Assembly (NCBI RefSeq): GCF_002215215.1 | Contig: NZ_CP018632.1 | Coordinates: 7,684,501-7,748,500 of the forward strand | Length of the DNA stretch: 64,000 nt | Source of the DNA: Granulosicoccus antarcticus IMCC3135 | GTDB taxonomy: Bacteria; Pseudomonadota; Gammaproteobacteria; Granulosicoccales; Granulosicoccaceae | Reading direction: 5' to 3' | Part shown: in pieces, positions 1 through 9,710 of the stretch | How the letters are laid out: each line of letters begins with the position of its first letter | Position numbering within the stretch: position 1 is the first letter of the stretch | The notes under the pieces: generated by a model | The model's input: the letters and a program-made list of their open reading frames with translations, nothing else | Database searches by the model: none | What the model was told of the DNA's origin: nothing | Translations under genes and position numbers: made by a program

Positions 1-3000
1 TATCTGGATATCGATTCAGATAACGATGGCATTGTTGATAATATCGAAGGTCAGGCAGCGGTTGAGTACAGAGAACCGCTGAATATCGATTCAGATGGTG
101 ATGGGCTTGATGATGCCTACGACACCGACAATGGTGGTGTCGCCCCGGCTCTGAGTAATACAGACTCACTGGATGCACCCGACTATCTGGATACCGACAG
201 CGACAATGATGGCGTACCGGACTCCGTCGAAGCTTTTGATGATAACGGGGATGGTATTGCCGATGTATTACCGGCAGCCAACAACGCTGACAGTGATAAC
301 GATGGTCTCAACGACAATTACGATACTGTCGCCTCACCTGCCCTCAATAATGCCCTCGGATCCAACGCGCCATTATCGAATAGCGATGGCCAGGATAGTG
401 ATAACTGGCGTGACTCGGATGACGACAACGATGGTGTTCTGACTATTGATGAAGACACCAATGGTAATGGCAGTTTGCTGGATGATGATAGCGATGCCGA
501 TGGCAAGCCTGACTTTGCCGAATCATCAGCAGCCGATGCCGATGGTGATGGTATCAACGATCAGTTCGATCCAGCTGACGCCGATGTGTGCCTACCTTCA
601 ACCTTTGGTACTGGCTGCATAGCCGACACTGATGGTGATGGTATTTCTGATAATGAAGAAGGTGCAACGACTGACACAGACGGTGATGGCAACCTGGATT
701 TCGAAGAGTCTTCAATTGAAGATACCGATGGCGATGGGTCAGTTGATCAATCCGACTCCAATGATGCTGATAGTTGCCTGCCTTCTGTCTTCGGAATCAA
801 CTGTACGACTGACTCTGACGATGATGGCGTTCCTGATAGCCAGGAAGGCTCAATAACAGACACTGACGGCGACAGCATCAACGATTATGAGGAGTCATCA
901 ACCGATGATGCAGATGGTGATGGCATCAATGATCAGAACGATGCAAGCAACAATGATGCGTGTAATCCTTCGACATTCGGCAACAACTGCACCATTGACT
1001 CCGACTTTGATGGTACGCCTGATAGTGTCGAGTCTGAAACAGACGATACCGATGGAGATGGCATACCTGACTATCAGGAGTCTTCAACTGAGGATAGCGA
1101 TGCTGATGGAACGACAGATCAGAACGATGCGGATAACAGCAATGCATGCATACCATCCAGCAGTGACATTGCCTGTTCTACCGACATGGACAGCGACGGC
1201 ATTGCCGATCATCTCGATAGCGATACTGATGGAGATGGAATTCCTGATGTTGACGAGCAAGGTAGTGGCGATGAACCGCTGAATTCCGATGATGATGAAA
1301 TTCCTGACTTTCTGGATATCGATTCAGACAATGACGGCATTGTCGATAATGTAGAAGCCCAATCAACGAACAGCTATACCCCGCCATTGAACAGCGATCT
1401 TGATCAGGATGGACTTGACGATGCTTACGATCTGGACAACGGTGGTGTACCAGTCGACATGCCCAATACCGATGCCGATGATACGCCCGACTATCTGGAT
1501 ACCGATAGCGACAATGACAGCGTACCTGATGCGGTAGAAGGTTTTGATAGCGATGGGGATGGGATTGCAGATATTCTGCCGGCGCCTGATAACGCCGATG
1601 CAGATTCGGATGGTTTAAACGACAACTATGACACCGCTACAGACGTGGACAATTCAACTGGTTCGAATTCACCGTTACCCAACCGTGAACAGGATGCATC
1701 GCCGGACTGGCTGGATGAAGACGATGACAACGATGGCGTGCTAACTCTGTTTGAGGATACCAACGCAAACGGTACGCTACTTGACGACGACACTGACGCT
1801 GATGGAATACTTGACTATAGCGAAGCATCCAATGCTGATGCTGATGGCGACGGCGTTATGGACCAGGACGATCCGGCAAATAACGACGCCTGTATTCCGT
1901 CCACATTCTCTGCAAACTGCGATGCAGACTCGGATGGAGACGGGGTCACAGACTTCGTAGAAACCGCCAACGTCGATAGTGACCAGGATGGCACTCCAGA
2001 CTACCTGGATACTGATAGCGACAACGATCAGGTACCAGATAGTATTGAAGGCAACGTGGATACAGATGGGGATGGCGATCTGAACTTTCTGGATCTGGAT
2101 TCCGACAACGACGGGATATCGGACACAGTCGAGGCAGGCCAGAATCCTGCATCACCTCGTGATACAGACGGTGATGGCATTCTCAACATGCACGATCTGG
2201 ATAGCGACAACGATGGCTTGACGGATGAGTATGAAGCCCAGACCGTAGCTCTAAACAATGATTTTCTGGCCGGCCTTTTCAACGATCAGGAAAGCATTGA
2301 GACTCAGGATTCTGATGGTGACCGGATTCCGGACTATCTGGATAGAGACAGTGACAACGACAGCATCAGCGATCTGATAGAGACCCAGGGACTCTTTGCC
2401 GATGATGATTTCAATGGGGCTATTGATACATTCATCGATCAGAATGGCAATGGTCTGGATGATACGGTCGAGTCTGTTCCTGTCGTTGCCTCTGATATCG
2501 ATGCTGACGGCCTGCCCGACTATCTGGATATCGACTCTGACGGCGATGGAATACTTGACCTTGTTGAAGCGGGTGGAATCGACTTGAATGGCGATGGCGT
2601 TATCGACAGCATGGCAGATCAGGATGGAGATGGAATTCCGGATTCAGTTGATGTGGACATGACCGGTGGTAATGATGCCGATGGTGATGGCATTGACGAC
2701 TCGGCCGACATCGACTTTGTTTCCGGTGCTCTGGATACTGATGGAGACGGCATTATCGATAGCCGTGATCCGGACATTGATGGCGATGGCTTTGCCGATC
2801 AACATATCAATTCACAGATTCCTGACCGAGACAACAACGGTATTCCCGACTTCCAGGAAGCTCAACCTGCCGGTGTAGCCCGAACCGGACTGCAAGGCAA
2901 TGGCTGCTCTGCATCCGGCCCTTCAACAACGAGGGATCCTGTCTTTCTATTATTGATTTTCTTTGCCTTTTTGTTCAAGCGTCAACGTCGTCTGGCAGCA

Positions 3001-4170
3001 CCTCTGCTCACTTTAACAACGTTGACAGTGCTCATTGTGGCGCAGACGACAAGCCAGTCTGTTTATGCAGACTCAGGGAATCTGGATAAGCAACCGGGTA
3101 TCGAATTCAACTCACGCTTCTATGCAGGGGCAGGATTAGGCCTGAGCAGTCTGAAACCCGATACCCGGAATTTATTCAATACCGAGTCCGATGACAGCAG
3201 TAGTGTGGGAGCTCAGTTACTGGTCGGCATGGATATCAATAAGTGGGTTTCTGCGGAAATGCATTTCACGCAACTTGGCGCAGCCGGATTCACCAATGGT
3301 GCCGAGATTGACTACCAGCAGTTTGGTGCCAGCGCATTGCTCTACATGGGCAAGAATCGTCACCGATTCAACCGCCAAGGGCTCAATGCCTTTGCCCGGA
3401 TTGGCTTCGGCTCTTTAAAGAACAGCTCAAGCGGCGATATAGATTTTGAACAAGTCAATTCAACGCATATTCTCTATGGTGCGGGGCTGGAGTATTCCGG
3501 CGCTGGAAATCTTGCAGCACGATTGGAATTTTACAGCTTCGATGAAGACGTACGATACGGGCAAATCAGTCTGCTCTATCGTTTTGGCAAGACAAGACCT
3601 GCACCCATCAGCCAGGTGATTCAGCAGATGCCCCAACCTGAAGTTACTGAGGCGATCGTATTACCTGTATCGACACCGGCACCTATGTCCGAAGCGGAAG
3701 CCGCCCCCGTACTCGCATCCGCAACAAGTACAACACTGCAAGATACCGACGGTGATTCAGTTCCGGATGATCTGGATTATTGTCAGAATTCCGAACCCTC
3801 AGCTCCCGTCAATGACAGTGGCTGCGCCCTGATTTCAGGCCTGCTATCCAGTATTGCATTTCGTACCGGATCAGATGAGTTGGAGCAGTCTTCAAGAACC
3901 ATTCTGGATAACATCATAAACGGGATGAGAGCCACGCCTTCGCATCGCTTTATGATATCAGCGCATACGGATAATTCAGGCACCCTGGAATCCAATATTG
4001 CACTCTCGCAAAGCAGAGCTGAAGTGGTCATAAACTATTTGAGAGCCAGAGGGATAGCTCAATCCCGTCTTGAAGTCGTGGTTTATGGAGAGGATCGTCC
4101 AAAAAATTCAAATGAATCCAGTAAAGGCCGTTCAATGAACCGCTGCGTTGATATCACGGTGATTGAATAA
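1..4170 (+). CDS. Giant TSP3-repeat / OmpA-domain surface protein (5' end missing)
   Basis: The frame is open from the first base, so the protein starts upstream; 1389 residues are visible. Residues 1 to about 960 are acidic thrombospondin type 3 repeats (DxDxDGxxD units), which bind calcium in known families, with several paired-cysteine cassettes. At 965-997 comes Gly-Asn-Gly-Cys, a hydrophobic stretch and a KRQRR cluster, resembling C-terminal protein-sorting tripartite tails. A second hydrophobic stretch (about 998-1018) follows directly and ends in VYA-D (1021-1024), like a signal peptidase I site. Residues about 1040-1200 look like an outer-membrane beta-barrel, about 1247-1266 is one more TSP3 unit, and about 1280-1389 is an OmpA-like peptidoglycan-binding domain (HTDNSG, then LSQSR). 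The inferred role is a cell-surface or biofilm protein tethered to the outer membrane and murein. It may be a natural fusion of two genes. Domain calls are fairly sure; the processing is inference. Confidence 0.85.
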   Translation, partial: YLDIDSDNDGIVDNIEGQAAVEYREPLNIDSDGDGLDDAYDTDNGGVAPALSNTDSLDAPDYLDTDSDNDGVPDSVEAFDDNGDGIADVLPAANNADSDNDGLNDNYDTVASPALNNALGSNAPLSNSDGQDSDNWRDSDDDNDGVLTIDEDTNGNGSLLDDDSDADGKPDFAESSAADADGDGINDQFDPADADVCLPSTFGTGCIADTDGDGISDNEEGATTDTDGDGNLDFEESSIEDTDGDGSVDQSDSNDADSCLPSVFGINCTTDSDDDGVPDSQEGSITDTDGDSINDYEESSTDDADGDGINDQNDASNNDACNPSTFGNNCTIDSDFDGTPDSVESETDDTDGDGIPDYQESSTEDSDADGTTDQNDADNSNACIPSSSDIACSTDMDSDGIADHLDSDTDGDGIPDVDEQGSGDEPLNSDDDEIPDFLDIDSDNDGIVDNVEAQSTNSYTPPLNSDLDQDGLDDAYDLDNGGVPVDMPNTDADDTPDYLDTDSDNDSVPDAVEGFDSDGDGIADILPAPDNADADSDGLNDNYDTATDVDNSTGSNSPLPNREQDASPDWLDEDDDNDGVLTLFEDTNANGTLLDDDTDADGILDYSEASNADADGDGVMDQDDPANNDACIPSTFSANCDADSDGDGVTDFVETANVDSDQDGTPDYLDTDSDNDQVPDSIEGNVDTDGDGDLNFLDLDSDNDGISDTVEAGQNPASPRDTDGDGILNMHDLDSDNDGLTDEYEAQTVALNNDFLAGLFNDQESIETQDSDGDRIPDYLDRDSDNDSISDLIETQGLFADDDFNGAIDTFIDQNGNGLDDTVESVPVVASDIDADGLPDYLDIDSDGDGILDLVEAGGIDLNGDGVIDSMADQDGDGIPDSVDVDMTGGNDADGDGIDDSADIDFVSGALDTDGDGIIDSRDPDIDGDGFADQHINSQIPDRDNNGIPDFQEAQPAGVARTGLQGNGCSASGPSTTRDPVFLLLIFFAFLFKRQRRLAAPLLTLTTLTVLIVAQTTSQSVYADSGNLDKQPGIEFNSRFYAGAGLGLSSLKPDTRNLFNTESDDSSSVGAQLLVGMDINKWVSAEMHFTQLGAAGFTNGAEIDYQQFGASALLYMGKNRHRFNRQGLNAFARIGFGSLKNSSSGDIDFEQVNSTHILYGAGLEYSGAGNLAARLEFYSFDEDVRYGQISLLYRFGKTRPAPISQVIQQMPQPEVTEAIVLPVSTPAPMSEAEAAPVLASATSTTLQDTDGDSVPDDLDYCQNSEPSAPVNDSGCALISGLLSSIAFRTGSDELEQSSRTILDNIINGMRATPSHRFMISAHTDNSGTLESNIALSQSRAEVVINYLRARGIAQSRLEVVVYGEDRPKNSNESSKGRSMNRCVDITVIE

Positions 4171-4214
4171 CCAGGCACAACACGACACGATAATTGGATA
4201 GTCAGTACCAGACG

Positions 4215-4244
4215 AAAAAAGGCCGACTCGTTCCCGAGCCGGCC
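4215..4244 (-). terminator. Rho-independent terminator for the CsbD gene
   Basis: A 10-base stem (4221-4230 with 4235-4244) closes a TTCC loop. It has one A/C mismatch on the plus strand, which becomes a G-U wobble on the minus strand. On the minus strand six T residues follow directly (4220-4215), the canonical layout. It therefore best serves the minus-strand CsbD gene, although it may also stop plus-strand transcripts from the repeat protein. Confidence 0.8.
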
Positions 4245-4343
4245 TCTGTCACTCACACTTCAACTAGCTCTTTCATTCACACTTTAAACCAGGTAGTGCG
4301 GAGCATACGCAGGCTATAAACACTCAAAGCCAGCGCAAGGATA

Positions 4344-4547
4344 TTACTCCTTGGTTTCAGCCAGCATCTTGTCGACTTCCTCGCGGGCCTCTTCCTTGGT
4401 CTTGCCATAGCGCTCTTGGATCTTGCCCTCGAGCTGCTCACGATTGCCATCAATCTGGTCAAGCTCATCGTTAGTGATCTCACCCCATTTGGATTGAACA
4501 CCGCCTTTGAATTGCTTCCAGTTACCTTCTACTTGATCCCAATTCAT
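4344..4547 (-). CDS. CsbD family stress-response protein
   Basis: This 67-residue hydrophilic protein begins MNWDQVEGNWKQFKG and continues with the charged, Gly-spaced pattern typical of CsbD (E. coli YjbJ) proteins. These are abundant small cytoplasmic proteins induced by general stress; their biochemical role is not established. A GAGGT ribosome-binding sequence lies shortly before the ATG. Length matches the family. It is a single-gene unit, convergent with the upstream repeat protein, with a terminator about 100 bases past its stop. Confidence 0.9.
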   Translation of the reverse strand: MNWDQVEGNWKQFKGGVQSKWGEITNDELDQIDGNREQLEGKIQERYGKTKEEAREEVDKMLAETKE

Positions 4548-4879
4548 ACTCGATACCTCGTTTGCTGTTTGGTCCGATCTGGACGAGAACTAAGTATGGG
4601 AGAACCTGAGAGGACTATTCGCCTGCTGCAACAACTGCTCATTGACCCTGTAAATAGTGCAGATATCCAACTGGAAACATGACTTGTCACACAAAACAGT
4701 GTTGCCGCCTTTCATTGACTCACTTTTCTGCGAGTAGAAATATTCATGCTAATCTATCTACCATCTGATAGGTAAATACATGCTGTACTTACCAGCTACA
4801 ACTATCAAGTACGTAGACTTTCATCTATTTCGACAACTCTTTGTATTCGATAAACCGCTAACAACGAGAATCACCCCAT
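4548..4879. other. Intergenic region between CsbD and cupin genes
   Basis: I see no supportable gene in these 332 bases. They hold the divergent promoters of the CsbD and cupin genes. The only clear structure is an imperfect inverted repeat at 4752-4774, listed separately. Confidence 0.6.
4752..4774. promoter_or_regulatory. Operator-like inverted repeat upstream of the cupin gene
   Basis: CTATC (4754-4758) and GATAGGTA (4767-4774) face each other, about 105 bases before the cupin start. The right half, read on the minus strand as TACCTATC, is identical to the left half of the palindrome in front of the TetR gene near 13.5 kb. The halves are spaced differently here (8 bases between CTATC and GATAG, against 4 there), so a common regulator is only a hypothesis. 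Confidence 0.35.
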
Positions 4880-5566
4880 ATGGAAATCAACGCAGACTTC
4901 TCACAACGATCTCTCCTGCACACACCCGATATCGAGTGGCAGGATTCACCGATGAAAGGCGTACGCAGAAGAGTGCTGGATCGAGTCGGCAACGAAGTTG
5001 CCCGTGCCACCACCGTGGTGAGTTATGCACCCAACAGCCATTTTTCATCGCATGTTCATACAGGCGGTGAGGAGTTTGTCGTGCTCGAAGGCATCTTTCA
5101 GGATGAGCATGGAGATTATCCGGCAGGCTCCTATATCCGCAACCCACCACAATCCAGCCATACACCACGTTCAGACGATGGCTGCATTATCTTCGTGAAA
5201 CTCTGGCAGTTCGATCTGGATGACCGACAGCACGTAGTTGCTGACATGAACACCGTGGAGCTGAACAATGATCCTGTACGCTCCGGTGTGCAGCTACATA
5301 CCTTGTTTGAAGACAGCCGAGAGACGGTACGTCTGGAGCAATGGGAGGCAGGTGCGACCGTCACGCTGGACACCAATGGTGGAGCCGAGCTGCTGGTACT
5401 CGACGGCAGCTTCACTCAAGAGGGAGAAACGGTCGATAAACTTTCATGGTTACGCATCCCTCTGCATGCCGATTTTCAGGCCACAGCCGGTGCCAGCGGC
5501 GCCCGTATCTGGGTCAAAACCGGACACCTGCGCTTCACAAAAGAAGAGAAACAAAGACTCGCCTGA
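4880..5566 (+). CDS. ChrR-like double-cupin protein
   Basis: This 228-residue cytoplasmic protein has two cupin modules. The first (about residues 45-120) has the typical metal-site layout: HVHTGGEEFVVLEG, then a Gly-Asp-Tyr-Pro-Gly turn, then Ser-His. The second (about 135-215) is more degenerate. The pattern matches the C-terminal cupin of ChrR anti-sigma factors and stand-alone ChrR-like cupins, linked in known cases to singlet-oxygen or peroxide responses. The zinc-binding anti-sigma N-terminal domain of ChrR is absent, so it is unlikely to be an anti-sigma factor itself. It is monocistronic, ends about 80 bases before the riboswitch, and has an operator-like palindrome upstream. Confidence 0.75.
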   Translation: MEINADFSQRSLLHTPDIEWQDSPMKGVRRRVLDRVGNEVARATTVVSYAPNSHFSSHVHTGGEEFVVLEGIFQDEHGDYPAGSYIRNPPQSSHTPRSDDGCIIFVKLWQFDLDDRQHVVADMNTVELNNDPVRSGVQLHTLFEDSRETVRLEQWEAGATVTLDTNGGAELLVLDGSFTQEGETVDKLSWLRIPLHADFQATAGASGARIWVKTGHLRFTKEEKQRLA

Positions 5567-5619
5567 GCCTGCTTGCATGAAGTAACCCCATCACTGCCAG
5601 AATTTTCAACAACTACATG

Positions 5620-5652
5620 TTGACAATTGATGGCCTCGTACCCCAACATAGT
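5620..5652 (+). promoter_or_regulatory. Possible promoter of the riboswitch-nrdHIEF transcript
   Basis: A perfect TTGACA lies at 5620-5625, just upstream of the riboswitch. The best -10-like sequence, CATAGT (5647-5652), is 21 bases further on, longer than the preferred spacing. Only the -35 element is convincing. Confidence 0.35.
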
Positions 5653-5822
5653 GTGGTTCTGGTTCCTGCGACACTTGTCGCAGGCTAAGAGGGAAACCGG
5701 TGAAATTCCGGCACTGCCCCCGCAACTGTAAGTGACAAGCAACAACCTATTGAACCACTGATGTTCGCATCGGGAAGGAGGGTTTGCGCGCTGGAGTCAC
5801 GAGTCAGGAGACCTGCCAGGCA
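5650..5822 (+). ncRNA. Cobalamin (adenosylcobalamin) riboswitch
   Basis: The conserved landmarks occur in order. A hairpin CCTGCGACACTTGTCGCAGG (5665-5684) is followed by the core AAGAGGGAAACCGGTGAAA (5687-5705), then CACTGCCCCCGCAACTGTAA (5712-5731), then GGGAAGGAGGGT, and finally the B12 box AGTCAGGAGACCTGCC (5802-5817). It sits about 105 bases before nrdH. By the usual logic, bound adenosylcobalamin lowers expression of the downstream gene, here a B12-independent ribonucleotide reductase. The switching element between the box and the start codon is not clear: a GCGGAG/CTCCGC pairing at 5838-5843 and 5883-5888 is possible. I see no U-tract terminator. Confidence 0.93.
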
Positions 5823-5926
5823 CAACGATGAAACCAAGGGCGGAGGGCTCTGGAGTTGCTGGTGCTGAATCCTCAGCGATGGCTCCGCATGGCCTTCCGT
5901 CCGTCACACTTCGGGGACGAAGAGCA

Positions 5927-6148
5927 ATGAGCATCACCGTATATTCCAAGCCTGCCTGTGTGCAATGCACAGCCACCACGCGCGCCTTGTCAGCCAAAGG
6001 TCTGAGCTTCCAGGTTGTCGATCTGACACTGGATGACGACGCTTTCAAGCTGGTCGAATCTCTGGGCTATCGACAAGCACCGGTTGTGGTCGCAGGTGAA
6101 CATCACTGGGCAGGCTTTCGCCCGGACATGATCAACTCCCTGGTGTGA
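5927..6148 (+). CDS. nrdH: NrdH glutaredoxin-like redoxin
   Basis: This 73-residue protein starts MSITVYSKPACVQC, with the thioredoxin-fold CxxC redox site (C-V-Q-C) and the WAGFRPDMI C-terminal signature of NrdH. It reduces the NrdE disulfide after each turnover, usually fed by thioredoxin reductase. I chose the ATG at 5927 because it gives the family length; the in-frame ATG at 5828 would add 33 unrelated residues overlapping the riboswitch tail. GGGGA and GAAGAG lie before the start. It is the first gene of nrdHIEF, controlled by the upstream cobalamin riboswitch. Confidence 0.93.
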   Translation: MSITVYSKPACVQCTATTRALSAKGLSFQVVDLTLDDDAFKLVESLGYRQAPVVVAGEHHWAGFRPDMINSLV

Positions 6149-6152
6149 GTGA

Positions 6153-6569
6153 TTGAGCTCACTGCTCTATTACTCCAGCGCATCGGGCAACACAGAACGC
6201 TTCATTCAAAAACTGGATCTGCCGGCTATTCGCCTGCCGATCCGGCTTGATGCGCCTGTCCCCATCATCGACCTACCTTTCGTCCTGATCTGCCCGACAT
6301 TTGCAGATGGCCAGGGGCGTGGGGCCGTACCCAAACCGGTGATACGGGCGTTGAACGATGTGCAACTACGTAACCAACTGCGCGGTGTGATCGCCGCAGG
6401 TAATCGCAATTTCGGAACAACCTTCGCCCTCGCTGGCGATGTGATTGCCCGTAAATGCCAGGTACCCGTGCTGTACCGCTTTGAACTGGCGGGCACGCAG
6501 AAGGACATCCAACTTGTCAGACAAGGACTAGAACTCTTTTGGACACAGCAACACTCGAACGAGCCGTGA
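6153..6569 (+). CDS. nrdI: NrdI flavodoxin-like protein of class Ib RNR
   Basis: This 138-residue protein shows the NrdI pattern [12 protein letters not shown] (flavin phosphate loop), [16 protein letters not shown], and [19 protein letters not shown]. NrdI supplies the oxidant that builds the dimanganese tyrosyl-radical cofactor of NrdF. The start is TTG at 6153: a TGA in the same frame immediately precedes it and no ATG or GTG is available near the conserved N terminus. GAGTGA lies four bases upstream. It follows nrdH after a four-base gap. Confidence 0.93.
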   Translation: MSSLLYYSSASGNTERFIQKLDLPAIRLPIRLDAPVPIIDLPFVLICPTFADGQGRGAVPKPVIRALNDVQLRNQLRGVIAAGNRNFGTTFALAGDVIARKCQVPVLYRFELAGTQKDIQLVRQGLELFWTQQHSNEP

Positions 6570-8692
6570 AGAACGAAGCCCAGCAGCTGGATTATCACGC
6601 ATTAAACGCCATGCTGAACCTCTATGATGCGCAGGGACATATACAGTTCGACGCCGATCGTCGTGCCGCTCGTCAGTATTTCCTCCAGCATGTCAACCAG
6701 AATACTGTCTTCTTCCATTCACTCGAAGAGAAGCTTCGCTACCTGGTGGATGAAGGCTATTACGAGGCGCAGGCTCTGGAACAGTACTCACCTGAGTTCC
6801 TCGCTAAAATCTGGAGCAAGGCCTTCGCCTTCAAATTCCGCTTTCCCACCTTTCTGGGTGCTTTCAAGTACTACACCTCCTACACACTGACCACTCGCGA
6901 TGGCGCACGTTATCTCGAACGTTATGAGGATCGTGTGGTCATGGTTGCATTATACCTGGCACGCAGTGACGAAGATTACGCCCTGACTCTGATGGAGGAA
7001 ATCCTCAGTGGTCGCTTCCAGCCGGCAACACCTACCTTTCTCAACGCCGGCAAGGCGCAGCGCGGGGAGCTGATCTCCTGCTTTCTTCTGCGACTCGAAG
7101 ACAATATGGAAAGCATTGGACGGGGTATCAATTCAGCCCTGCAACTCTCCAAGCGCGGTGGCGGAGTTGCTCTGATGCTGACCAATATTCGTGAGCAAGG
7201 CGCGCCTATCAAAGGCATCGAGAATCAATCCTCTGGTGTTATTCCGGTAATGAAATTGCTCGAAGACAGTTTCTCCTATGCCAACCAGCTGGGCGCCCGA
7301 CAAGGCGCCGGTGCGGTTTATCTGAACGCACATCATCCGGACATATTGCGCTTTCTGGATACCAAGCGCGAGAATGCTGACGAGAAGATTCGCATCAAGA
7401 CACTCTCGCTGGGTGTTGTCATACCGGATATCACTTTTGAGCTGGCACGCAAGAACGAGGACATGTATCTGTTCTCCCCGCATGATGTGGAACGCGTCTA
7501 TGGACAGGCGTTTGCCGACATTTCGGTCAGCGAGCGATATCACGATATGGTGGATGATCCACGTATCCGCAAAACCAAGATCAATGCGCGTCAGTTCTTT
7601 CAGAACATTGCCGAGATCCAGTTTGAAAGTGGCTATCCCTACATCCTGTTTGAAGACACCGCCAACCGGGCGAACCCGGTGGCCGGACGCATATCCATGT
7701 CCAACTTGTGTTCGGAAATTCTGCAGGTCAATGAGGCCTCCACCTTCAATGATGATCTGAGCTATCAGCATATGGGTACGGACATCTCCTGCAACCTGGG
7801 CAGCCTGAACATTGCCAAGGCCATGGATGGTGGCAACCTGGGTGCCACCGTTGCCATCGCGGTTCGTGCATTGAGCGCGGTGTCGGAGATGAGTGCTATA
7901 GACAGTGTGCCTTCGGTTCGTCGTGGCAATGATGTCAGTCATGCCATCGGTCTGGGACAGATGAATCTTCACGGCTATCTGGCACGCGAACGCATTCACT
8001 ATGGGAGTGCCGAAGGCATCGACTTCACCAATATCTACTTTTGCACGATCTTGTATCACTGCCTGCAGGCATCCAATACCCTGGCCTGCGAGAAAGGCGA
8101 AAGCTTCGCAAGCTTTGAGAACTCCACGTACGCCGATGGCTCTTTTTTCGATGATTACATCAACACAGGTTTTCAGCCAGCCACCGAACGAGTTCAACAA
8201 CTGTTCGATGCAGCTGGTGTTGAAGTTCCCAGTCAAGAGCAGTGGACATCACTGAGAGAAGCTGTCATGCAAGGCGGCCTTTATAACCGGAATCTGCAAG
8301 CGGTACCGCCCACCGGTTCCATCAGCTATATCAACAACTCCACCTCGTCCATACACCCGATTACTTCGCGCATCGAGATACGCAAGGAAGGCAAGATCGG
8401 CCGTGTCTATTACCCCGCTCCCTATATGAACAACGATAATCTCGAGTTCTATCGGGATGCCTATGACATTGGGCCCGAGGCTATCATCGACACCTATGCC
8501 GCGGCCACGCGTCATGTCGACCAGGGGCTGTCCCTAACGCTCTTCTTCAAGGATACCGCGACCACACGCGATATCAATCGTGCCCAGATTCATGCCTGGA
8601 AACAAGGCATCAAAACCATCTACTACATTCGCATACGCCAGCTGGCCCTTGAAGGGACAGAGGTACAGGGCTGTGTTTCCTGTGCGCTTTGA
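6539..8692 (+). CDS. nrdE: Class Ib ribonucleotide reductase alpha subunit NrdE
   Basis: This 717-residue catalytic subunit reduces ribonucleoside diphosphates. Cys181 (ISCFLL) and Cys418 (SCNLGS) are the expected active-site disulfide pair and Cys391 (NLCSEI) the thiyl-radical cysteine; the C-terminal CVSCAL relay cysteines are present. It lacks the long N-terminal ATP cone of class Ia enzymes, consistent with class Ib. The start is probably TTG at 6539, which gives an N terminus resembling enterobacterial NrdE and has AAGGA upstream. That overlaps nrdI by 31 bases. The alternative is GTG at 6566, giving a four-base GTGA overlap with the nrdI stop. Confidence 0.95.
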   Translation: MDTATLERAVKNEAQQLDYHALNAMLNLYDAQGHIQFDADRRAARQYFLQHVNQNTVFFHSLEEKLRYLVDEGYYEAQALEQYSPEFLAKIWSKAFAFKFRFPTFLGAFKYYTSYTLTTRDGARYLERYEDRVVMVALYLARSDEDYALTLMEEILSGRFQPATPTFLNAGKAQRGELISCFLLRLEDNMESIGRGINSALQLSKRGGGVALMLTNIREQGAPIKGIENQSSGVIPVMKLLEDSFSYANQLGARQGAGAVYLNAHHPDILRFLDTKRENADEKIRIKTLSLGVVIPDITFELARKNEDMYLFSPHDVERVYGQAFADISVSERYHDMVDDPRIRKTKINARQFFQNIAEIQFESGYPYILFEDTANRANPVAGRISMSNLCSEILQVNEASTFNDDLSYQHMGTDISCNLGSLNIAKAMDGGNLGATVAIAVRALSAVSEMSAIDSVPSVRRGNDVSHAIGLGQMNLHGYLARERIHYGSAEGIDFTNIYFCTILYHCLQASNTLACEKGESFASFENSTYADGSFFDDYINTGFQPATERVQQLFDAAGVEVPSQEQWTSLREAVMQGGLYNRNLQAVPPTGSISYINNSTSSIHPITSRIEIRKEGKIGRVYYPAPYMNNDNLEFYRDAYDIGPEAIIDTYAAATRHVDQGLSLTLFFKDTATTRDINRAQIHAWKQGIKTIYYIRIRQLALEGTEVQGCVSCAL

Positions 8693-9679
<987 letters not shown>

Positions 9680-9710
9680 TTCTAGAGAGTGGAAGCTGCG
9701 AGACAGGCAA

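Noticed and set aside
1-2900. Dense short DNA repeats resembling a satellite or CRISPR-like array
   Set aside because: The repeats are codon-periodic and lie in one open frame encoding TSP3 calcium-binding units; there are no constant repeats with unique spacers.
4215-4244. Terminator assigned to the plus-strand repeat gene
   Set aside because: On the plus strand the hairpin has an A/C mismatch and no T-tract, while the minus strand has the full terminator layout. I assigned it to the CsbD gene, leaving a secondary role open.
7133-8236. A 367-codon open frame on the minus strand
   Set aside because: It lies wholly opposite nrdE, whose motifs are unambiguous. The antisense translation resembles no family and has no start signal; it is a by-product of codon bias.
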